Positions 48,343 to 54,408 of a DNA stretch of 54,408 bases are shown piece after piece. Origin of the DNA: Candidatus Poribacteria bacterium. GTDB taxonomy: Bacteria; Poribacteria; WGA-4E; WGA-3G. The position numbers and the translations under genes are program-made. The stretch is taken from NCBI GenBank assembly GCA_021295715.1, contig JAGWBV010000004.1:1-54408 (forward strand). The letters are read 5' to 3'. The notes beneath the pieces were generated by a model that made no database searches, was not told the DNA's origin, and worked only from the letters and a program-made list of their open reading frames with translations. Numbering within the stretch: the first letter of the stretch is position 1; each line of letters begins with the position of its first letter.

Positions 48343-51336
48343 TTAGCCTATAATATCCTCAATGACAAGCGGTTGTGCTAATTCGTTATTTGCTGCTTCC
48401 AGTTTTTCACGACTTGAAACGACACACACCGCGGCTTTGTCTCGGTTTTCCTCCAAGAGTTGCAGAAGTGCCCGTTTTACCTCAGCAGGGGTGGCACGTC
48501 GGAGTTGCGCGTAGCGTTCTTCCCGCATCTCACGTGTCTGTCCTACAAGGTATTGACTCAGCGCATCACTCGCTGCTTGACTCGGACGAATTGGTTTCTC
48601 AGCAGTTTTCGCTGTCGCGATAATCGCTCGATCAATGTCTGTCTGTGTCCATTGGACCTGTTTAACGTAGTCGGCTGCCTGTTCAAAGACGTTGAGCGTC
48701 CGTGCGACGTGTGGATCGCGATATGAGGCTTGATACAGTTGCGCATCAAACGGACTGTAGTTGAAATATGCCCCGTAAGCGTTGCCTTTAAAGCGGATCT
48801 CGCTCATGATGTAATCCAATCGCAGAATATGTGCGCCGATAGTGAGCAGCGTTGAGTCAGGATCCGAATAGTGCGGTGCCGGGATCACGTGTGCACAGTA
48901 GGCAATCTGAATAGGACCGGCTAATCCTTCTCTCGGCGGTGTCCGAAACGGTTGAAACGCAATGGATTCTGACGGAATCGACTCCTCTCGCATCGCGCTG
49001 AGCCACTCACCAAGTTTAGTGCGTGTCGTTTCAAAAGCGGTATCGGAACCCGTGAAACTCGCGGTCACGCGCCCGCGGGTCAGCAGGAAGTCGCGAATCG
49101 CTTCTATATGACATATCAACTCGGCGTTAAGTTCGTCAAAATTGTTGAGGAACGTTTCGCTGTTGTGGAGTTGCGGAAGACCAAAAACAATTTCCGAGAG
49201 ATGTGATTCTGGTGACAGACCTCGCGAAGCGTGATGAATCGCTGTATTCAAGCCGTCCTGAATCATTTCCGTCCGGTATTCAGCAACAGCCTGCACCAAG
49301 ACATCACGAAGGCGTTCTGTATCGCGCGGGTTCACAGCAAAGACAAGGTCATGGAGCACATCAAGTGCCTCGTCGATTTTGCCATCAAGTGCTTTGAGAT
49401 GAAAACGCATGTTTTGCAAGGAGCGGTTTGTATCAAGAGCATGCGTACTGAATCCCGGTGAACAGCCGATCCCACCGGTAACAGCCGATGTCCGATGCGC
49501 TATCTCCGCGTAGTCCATATCGGCAGCACCGAGTTTGCTAATCGCATCGGTGTATCTCGGTAGGTAACTCCAAAGATGCTCCGGCAAGCCTTGCAAATCG
49601 AAGTTTAGGACGAGATAGTTAACGCCATTGGCAAAGACATCATTGTGAAGAAGCGGACGACCCTCAACGTTCTGAACCGTTGTCGGGATATGTCTCGGTT
49701 TTTCGGGTAGATCGCTCACCTGAAGTTGCGGCAGTTTCGCCAATGCTTCAGGTGAATTCGGTTGTGCGTTGAGACGTTCCAATTCAGCGGCATCCGCGGC
49801 AATCCGTGTCACCTGTTCATCCGTGAGTTGTGCGCGTATCTCCTTCATTTGTTCGACGAGTTCGGCATCGGTTTTTGCTTGTTTGTCTCTATCTGGAGAT
49901 AGAACGCTTGTCAAACGATGTGGATTTTCAATAAGCCGCTTACGGATGACTTCATTGAAAATCGCTGGATTTTCCTGCCATTGCTGACGGACATCCGCGA
50001 GCGTTTTCCCCATTTTCAGGAAGGTGTTTGAATCCTTCTCATATATCCAACCCTCAATGACACGTTGGAGCATGCGGAGCGGGAACATCGACGCAACCTC
50101 TTGATAGTGATAGGTTGCTTGCTGGAACGCGGCTTCCACCTTCTCACTATCAATCTCTGAATCCGCAACCTCTGTGAGTGTATCGGTGACGAGTTCGGTA
50201 AACGCTTCGACACGCTCGGTTTCACTTCCCTTGAGGAGAAGGTAGAAAGTTGCCGCTGCCCCGATAGAACCAGCACCCGAATAGACGAGATCCGCGCCGA
50301 GTTTGGAATCGATAATCGCTTTTCGGAGTGGTGCAGCTTCATTGCCCAGAAGAATGAGACTTAAAATACGCCCCAAAACTACCTCTTCAGGATCAGTCGC
50401 ATCTCCGATGAACCAACTCAACATCAGGTACGTTTTCTCTGTGAGGGGTTCATCCGCGCCAACAGGATAAGTATCCATTACAACTTGTGGTGATTTCCAT
50501 TTCGACTGATGGGTAACTTCTGGACTAAGGGGTCGCAAGGCGGCACTCGCCTCGTTTCTCGGAATCTTATCCAGTTTATCCGCGAGAAAGGAAAGATAGT
50601 CGCTTGTTGGGATATCACCGTAGAGGAAGAAGTAACTGTTACTCGGATGATAATAGGTTTCGTGGAATTTCTTCAGCTGCTCGTAGGTCAAATCCGGAAT
50701 TGCATCGGGATCTCCACCAGACTCACAGGCATAGAGCGTATCTGGAAGGAGTCGGCTCGTCATTGCGCGATACAACAGTGATTCTGGATCCGAGAAGACC
50801 CCTTTCATCTCATTATAGACGATACCGGTTACCTTCAAATCGCCAGTCGGATCTTCGGGATTAACAGGTGCGAGATGGTGCCCTTCGCGCTTAAAGGTCT
50901 CCTCCGTGAGGAGTGGATGGAATACCGCATCAAAATAGACTTCTGCTAAGTTGAAGAGATCCTTCTTTACATTGCTCGCTACAGGATAGTAAGTATGATC
51001 TGAACTGGTCATGGCGTTGATAAAGGTTGCCATGCTCATCTTGATCATTTCAAAAAACGGTTCTTTAACCGGGTATTTCTGTGAACCCGCTAAGACGGCG
51101 TGCTCAAGTATATGCGGGACACCTGTATCGTCCGATGGTGGGGTCGGAAAATTAATGGAGAAGAGGTTCTCTGTGTCGTCCGTGTAGAGATGTAGTAAGC
51201 GGGCGCCGCTATGTTGATGTGCTAATTCAATCGTCACCGCTCGCAATTCGTCGATCGGTGTGACGGCTTTGACTTCAAAGCCGTGCAGTTGTTCGCCGGG
51301 ACGTAAATCTACCTCCGGCATTCGGGTCGTTTCCAT
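48343..51336 (-). CDS. M16C metalloprotease (presequence protease / insulinase family)
   Basis: A 997-residue cytoplasmic-type protein with the inverted zinc motif H75-I-L-E-H79, further supported by the KEPFFEMIK and NEMKGVFSDPESLL segments (the distal Glu ligand). It has the four M16 domains of the M16C group (PreP/CYM1-like) in one chain. These enzymes enclose and degrade unstructured peptides of up to about 70 residues. No signal peptide is present. The start has two tandem copies of the leader element before it; the proximal one supplies CCGCAAGGAA. This is the only gene in the window with a double leader. Confidence 0.92.
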   Translation of the reverse strand: METTRMPEVDLRPGEQLHGFEVKAVTPIDELRAVTIELAHQHSGARLLHLYTDDTENLFSINFPTPPSDDTGVPHILEHAVLAGSQKYPVKEPFFEMIKMSMATFINAMTSSDHTYYPVASNVKKDLFNLAEVYFDAVFHPLLTEETFKREGHHLAPVNPEDPTGDLKVTGIVYNEMKGVFSDPESLLYRAMTSRLLPDTLYACESGGDPDAIPDLTYEQLKKFHETYYHPSNSYFFLYGDIPTSDYLSFLADKLDKIPRNEASAALRPLSPEVTHQSKWKSPQVVMDTYPVGADEPLTEKTYLMLSWFIGDATDPEEVVLGRILSLILLGNEAAPLRKAIIDSKLGADLVYSGAGSIGAAATFYLLLKGSETERVEAFTELVTDTLTEVADSEIDSEKVEAAFQQATYHYQEVASMFPLRMLQRVIEGWIYEKDSNTFLKMGKTLADVRQQWQENPAIFNEVIRKRLIENPHRLTSVLSPDRDKQAKTDAELVEQMKEIRAQLTDEQVTRIAADAAELERLNAQPNSPEALAKLPQLQVSDLPEKPRHIPTTVQNVEGRPLLHNDVFANGVNYLVLNFDLQGLPEHLWSYLPRYTDAISKLGAADMDYAEIAHRTSAVTGGIGCSPGFSTHALDTNRSLQNMRFHLKALDGKIDEALDVLHDLVFAVNPRDTERLRDVLVQAVAEYRTEMIQDGLNTAIHHASRGLSPESHLSEIVFGLPQLHNSETFLNNFDELNAELICHIEAIRDFLLTRGRVTASFTGSDTAFETTRTKLGEWLSAMREESIPSESIAFQPFRTPPREGLAGPIQIAYCAHVIPAPHYSDPDSTLLTIGAHILRLDYIMSEIRFKGNAYGAYFNYSPFDAQLYQASYRDPHVARTLNVFEQAADYVKQVQWTQTDIDRAIIATAKTAEKPIRPSQAASDALSQYLVGQTREMREERYAQLRRATPAEVKRALLQLLEENRDKAAVCVVSSREKLEAANNELAQPLVIEDIIG

Positions 51337-51346
51337 TATTTAATTG

Positions 51347-51423
51347 TTCCTTGCGGTTCGGTTAGCGTGCTATGGGAGTTAACGTTCTCTTCCGTAGAGC
51401 CGCCTTCCACTACGTTTCAGGCT
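51347..51423 (-). promoter_or_regulatory. 77-nt leader element, M16 proximal copy
   Basis: The hairpin (minus strand, 51423-51402) is identical to the ASPIC copy: stem GCCT/AGGC with G.A and A.G closing mismatches. The linker is exactly 45 nt (51401-51357), with CTACGGA and the end CCGAA shared with the ASPIC copy. CCGCAAGGAA is at 51356-51347 and the ATG comes 12 nt after its GG. Confidence 0.7.
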
Positions 51424-51461
51424 CATGATCTTTGACTCAAAAGAAAAAACGTTCCTAATTA

Positions 51462-51559
51462 TTCCTTGCGGTTTTTTAATTATTCCTTGCGGATAAGTAA
51501 CGTTGGCTCGGACTTTCACGTGCCTTTCAATATATCCGTCCTCCACTACGTTACGGACT
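51462..51559 (-). promoter_or_regulatory. Leader element, M16 distal copy with duplicated CCGCAAGG
   Basis: The hairpin (minus strand, 51559-51538) has stem GTCC/GGAC, so two of four pairs differ from the other M16 copy on both sides: compensatory changes. The linker is again exactly 45 nt (51537-51493), then CCGCAAGGAA (51492-51483), and after 11 nt a second CCGCAAGGAA (51471-51462). No start codon follows at the usual distance. It begins 30 nt past the end of the PQQ gene. Confidence 0.65.
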
Positions 51560-51588
51560 ACGTGTTTCGGCAAAAAAGAAGAAAGTTA

Positions 51589-52899
51589 CTATCTTTCCAA
51601 ATTAGCACAAACGAGTTCTTCATCGTTCCGAATGAAGACGTGTTTATAGGCAAACGCGGGATGTGCCCATGTAACACCGCCTCTTCGGTTCAACTGATCG
51701 CGTGTCGGTTCAATCAATTTGGCGCGACTGATAATATTCAGTCCTTCAGGAGAGAGTTCTGTAATGAGAAGTTCGCCGTGTTCATTGAACATCCAGACCT
51801 TGTTATCCGATGATACAGGGTGTTTAACGAGATGAATATTGCTCCAGCGCGCTTTCCTGACGGCGGAGAGGTCTTCCCAAATCCGATCCCCATTCCGTGC
51901 ATCCAGACAGCGGAGTTCACCGTAACTATCGACACCGTAGATGTAATCCCCAAAACGCACAGGGGTCGCCATCGTCGTCTGAAGTGCATCGGTATGCTGT
52001 TCGTTTTTGCCTTTACGATGCCAGCCGAGTTCTACTGACAACTTATCCTGGGACACTTTCAGAAGAAGCGAGCCTTGACGGAACTCAGTAACGAACAATT
52101 CATTCTGGTCGAAAATAGGTGTAGCAATAGCTATCTCGAAACTCTCGGGTGGAAACGGATAAAGCCAATAGACTTCACCGGTCTGTGGATTGAGTCCCGC
52201 TATATTCGCACCCGTCCAACAGACAAGGACGCGTTCACCTGCTTGCGTGATAACAATCGGTGCTGAATAAGAGGCGTTATCGTCCAATGCTTTCCATTTT
52301 TCTTCACCGGTTTTCCTGTCAAATGCCACAATACAGGCATCGGGTTTGCCGCCGATTTGAACGATTAGGTTTTCTCCTTCAACAATAGGCGCGCTCGCGA
52401 TACCCCAGATAGGCATATTAATATTATATTCGGCATTGAGATCTCTTTTCCATACGATGTCACCCGTAGCAGCGTCAAAACAGTGCAGATGTCCCATCGC
52501 ACCCAAGGCGTAAGCGAATCCGTCATGCAGAGTCACAGTCGCACGCGGTCCTGCTGTATAGTCAATCTTGTATACGCATTCATAAGTGTAGGACCAGATG
52601 GATTCACCCGTCTCCGAATCAAAACAGTGAACACGCTCGATCTGTTTCGGCTTTGTAACCCGATCGGTAACATAGACACGTCCATCAGCGACACTCGGTC
52701 CGCTATATCCACTTCCGATACGAACCCGCCAACGCAGCGGAATCTGCTCACCTTCAAATTCTTCAATGATTCCCGTTTCGTTCCAAACACCCTTGCGGTC
52801 TTTCCCGCGCCACTGGTGCCATTCATCGGCACTTGAGAGTTGCGCTTGCATTGCGACGATCGCAAATACTGCAATGAGTAGGTATGTAAATTGTTTCAT
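51589..52899 (-). CDS. Secreted PQQ-like beta-propeller protein
   Basis: A 436-residue exported protein with signal peptide MKQFTYLLIAVFAIVAMQAQLSSA, then DEWHQWRGKDRKGVWNETGI, the same opening as the 46888-48240 product. Blades of the PQQ-like pattern are evident (GESIWSYTY, GDIVWKRDL, GEVYWLYP). No catalytic residues are seen. Its ATG overlaps the stop of the MYG1/DHH-like gene (ATGA), so the two are translationally coupled; this is an odd pairing of cytoplasmic and exported proteins. The M16 protease gene follows after the two leader elements. Confidence 0.85.
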   Translation of the reverse strand: MKQFTYLLIAVFAIVAMQAQLSSADEWHQWRGKDRKGVWNETGIIEEFEGEQIPLRWRVRIGSGYSGPSVADGRVYVTDRVTKPKQIERVHCFDSETGESIWSYTYECVYKIDYTAGPRATVTLHDGFAYALGAMGHLHCFDAATGDIVWKRDLNAEYNINMPIWGIASAPIVEGENLIVQIGGKPDACIVAFDRKTGEEKWKALDDNASYSAPIVITQAGERVLVCWTGANIAGLNPQTGEVYWLYPFPPESFEIAIATPIFDQNELFVTEFRQGSLLLKVSQDKLSVELGWHRKGKNEQHTDALQTTMATPVRFGDYIYGVDSYGELRCLDARNGDRIWEDLSAVRKARWSNIHLVKHPVSSDNKVWMFNEHGELLITELSPEGLNIISRAKLIEPTRDQLNRRGGVTWAHPAFAYKHVFIRNDEELVCANLER

Positions 52900-53369
52900 A
52901 AGTTTTTTGTATAACTCCTCAGCCAGAGAACCATCTGTTGATAGACCTCTGTTACCTCTTTATATTCTGATTTTAGTTTGGCTAATTCCGCATGCGGTCC
53001 GTCAATTCGACTCCGCTTGAGTGCGTCTGAATTCCGATGCGTATCGCCTTGATATGTAATCTGGACCAAAGGTTCAAGGTGTGCAACATCGGCACTGGTG
53101 TCGCGTAAATATTCCCAGATGAGTCGGGTTGCACAGGTGCTGTTTCTGTTCTGAAATGCGGGAGGCTTGTGATCGAATCGGTATTTTTCAGGGACGCATG
53201 TATTTCCGACATCCACAACACAATCTGCATGCAACATGAGTTTCTCTGGCACTTTTCGGCTCACAAACAGGACCTCTGACGCGTGGTCTTTGAAGAGGAA
53301 ATCTTGGGCGATCCATGCGCTAACAATGGCATCAAGGTCTGGATTTGCGTGTGTGATAATCCGTTTCAA
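52896..53369 (-). CDS. MYG1/DHH-like metal-dependent hydrolase, short
   Basis: A protein of about 157 residues starting KRIITHANPDLDAIVSAWIAQDFL. The H-A-N-P-D-x-D and the later VVDVGNTCVPEKYRFDHKPPAF resemble the metal-binding motifs of DHH and MYG1/UPF0160 proteins, where the second site reads FDHHQ; here the second His is Lys. It is about half the length of MYG1. A TTG at 53369 behind AAGGAA (13-nt spacing, as in neighbouring leaders) is the preferred start; the frame is open to 53471. The product could act on nucleotides or short RNA. It is the first gene of a unit with the PQQ gene. Confidence 0.55.
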   Translation of the reverse strand: MKRIITHANPDLDAIVSAWIAQDFLFKDHASEVLFVSRKVPEKLMLHADCVVDVGNTCVPEKYRFDHKPPAFQNRNSTCATRLIWEYLRDTSADVAHLEPLVQITYQGDTHRNSDALKRSRIDGPHAELAKLKSEYKEVTEVYQQMVLWLRSYTKNL

Positions 53370-53535
53370 ATTTTTTGATTGTTCCTTAGCGTTGATTCGC
53401 AAAAACCTCCACTGGGGTGTAGAGAGTGCTTGAAAGACTTTCTTTAAACGTCCAAAACTTGTGAGTAGCAACTTAGATTATTATAAAGTATAGCACAGCA
53501 CAAGGATAGATGTCAATTTAGGATTTCTGTGATCC

Positions 53536-53779
53536 CGTAGGTTGGGTTGAACGGTGCTGAGAGGAAGAGGTCGGTGTTTCAAACACACGTCACATCCAAG
53601 ATACTGCCATATACACTCAAGAACACAGGGAAACCCAACTTCGCGCCGCCAGAGGCTCGACACTCCAGACAAATGCGTTGGGTTTCACTCCGTCTCTCGT
53701 TGATGGGACGTGTATGGAGAAAACCCGTTTTTCTATGATTTTTTACGGTTTTGGTGGCATCCGTTCTACCCAACCTACG
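53536..53779. mobile_element. 244-bp MITE-like element with 19-bp terminal inverted repeats
   Basis: The left end CGTAGGTTGGGTTGAACGG (53536-53554) and the right end (53761-53779) are inverted copies with one mismatch. Inside, GAAACCCAAC (53630-53639) and GTTGGGTTTC (53677-53686) form a further palindrome with the same core. No transposase frame fits. The GTAGGTTGGGTT core resembles dispersed non-coding repeats known from many bacterial genomes. I see no clear target duplication. It accounts for most of the 457-bp gap (53472-53928) between the frames on either side; 53780-53928 is AT-rich and holds nothing I recognise. Confidence 0.65.
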
Positions 53780-53928
53780 ATGGTATAGAATTAGGAAAAT
53801 ATTACTTAAACTTCATAAATCTTGCCATTGGAACTACAGATCGCATGAAAACCGTATAAAACCTTTTGTTATTAACGATTTAGAAAATATATATCCCTAA
53901 TACGTTATTAGAGGAACCCCTGTTAAAA

Positions 53929-54408
53929 CTACTCTCCAGGCGGCGCGTCTATAACGCATCGAAACCCGCGTAAGAGGGAACCAGGCTCGCCACCGAGACG
54001 ACTGGCGCATCGGGTGAAATCCAAATTCTCTGCCCAACCGCCGCCTTTTAGAACATGTCCATCACCGGTCTCAGGTCCCTTCGGATTGATATTAGGCGGT
54101 GAGGTCTGATAATAGTTTGGATCATACCAATCGGACACCCATTCCCAGAGATTGCCCGCCATATCGTGTGCCCCGTAAGGGCTTGCACCTTGTGGAAACT
54201 GTCCAACGGGTGCGGTCTCTTTATAGCCATCTTTGCGTCCGGTGCCATCATTTCCGCTGAGTTTTGTTCCGTCCCACTCATCTCCCCAGGGCCAAATACG
54301 TCCATCTGTTCCACGAGCGGCTTTCTCCCATTCCGCTTCTGTTGGCAACCTTTTGCCTGCCCACACGGTATAAGCGACTGCATCCTCCCACTCCAAGACA
54401 ACCGCAGG
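53929..54408 (-). CDS. FGE-sulfatase (SUMF1) domain protein, truncated by the window edge
   Basis: The C-terminal 160 residues of a formylglycine-generating-enzyme-like domain: [64 protein letters not shown], then RCASR and RGFRC. The frame stays open to the edge (PAVVLEW), so the start lies outside. True FGEs use two active-site cysteines five residues apart; only the one in RCASR is visible at that place, so it may instead be a lectin-like or other FGE-fold protein, as in many multi-copy bacterial members. No partner sulfatase gene is in view. Confidence 0.85.
   Translation of the reverse strand, partial: PAVVLEWEDAVAYTVWAGKRLPTEAEWEKAARGTDGRIWPWGDEWDGTKLSGNDGTGRKDGYKETAPVGQFPQGASPYGAHDMAGNLWEWVSDWYDPNYYQTSPPNINPKGPETGDGHVLKGGGWAENLDFTRCASRLGGEPGSLLRGFRCVIDAPPGE

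Noticed and set aside
53369-53471. Leader element before the MYG1/DHH-like gene
   Set aside because: AACGCTAAGGAACAATC resembles the 3' end of the element, but the region 45 nt upstream does not give the conserved stem, and CCGC is not preserved.
1-54408. CRISPR arrays, rRNA and tRNA genes
   Set aside because: I found no regularly spaced direct repeats, no rRNA-like sequence and no convincing tRNA T-loop with matching acceptor stem; a tRNA search program could still find one I missed.

Overview
The window looks like a piece of chromosome from an uncultivated Gram-negative bacterium. The gene style fits the sponge-associated Candidatus Poribacteria or a neighbour of the Planctomycetes: secreted PQQ-propeller proteins, a TPR/VCBS/ASPIC protein, a ceramidase-like family protein, Gfo/Idh and 2-hydroxyacid dehydrogenases, an FGE-sulfatase domain protein, and a cyclase/NB-ARC/TPR regulator. 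Diaminopimelate genes, alanine racemase and outer-membrane-type proteins support a diderm cell with peptidoglycan. The taxon is an inference from gene content; there is no rRNA gene here, and I recognised no tRNA or CRISPR array.

Layout. 1-2040: palindromes, then a secreted M28 peptidase. 2.1-12.1 kb (+): a GTPase with TGS domain, a MazEF pair, a vWA protein, an M20 amidohydrolase, a cyclase/NB-ARC/TPR regulator and a TPR protein. 12.2-21.1 kb: aconitase, a 250-bp palindrome-bounded element, an aldo/keto reductase behind dnaE, and an MFS pump. 21.1-27.2 kb: a giant TPR/VCBS/ASPIC protein, a small coiled-coil protein, and a two-gene AAA ATPase/PIN-like nuclease unit under a strong promoter. 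27.4-35.9 kb (+): two polyamine-type ABC permeases, alr, a type II restriction-modification pair, an ABC ATPase overlapping an outer-membrane protein gene, and a ceramidase-like protein. 35.9-40.7 kb (-): a PD-(D/E)XK-like protein, dapA, dapF, a dihydrouridine synthase and a decayed toxin-antitoxin locus. 40.8-46.8 kb: a P-loop kinase, two dehydrogenases, a pterin dehydratase, then an operon of a four-module repeat protein, an AhpD-like enzyme and an SDR. 46.9-54.4 kb (-): two PQQ-propeller proteins, an M16 protease, a MYG1/DHH-like protein, a 244-bp MITE-like element and an edge-truncated FGE-sulfatase protein.

Two observations stand out. First, the AhpD-like gene at 45463-46032 has an in-frame TGA exactly where the family has the second Cys of its CxxC site, and a bacterial-type SECIS hairpin follows; it is best read as a selenoprotein. 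Second, a 76-77-nt element occurs five times (before the GTPase, the ASPIC protein and potC, and twice before the M16 protease). Each copy has a hairpin of about 22 nt with compensatory stem changes, a linker of exactly 45 nt, and CCGCAAGG carrying the Shine-Dalgarno sequence; in three of the four loci the start codon follows 11-13 nt later. This looks like a repeated structured leader RNA. The AAA/PIN pair, the restriction-modification pair and the toxin with a premature stop make up the defence and conflict content.
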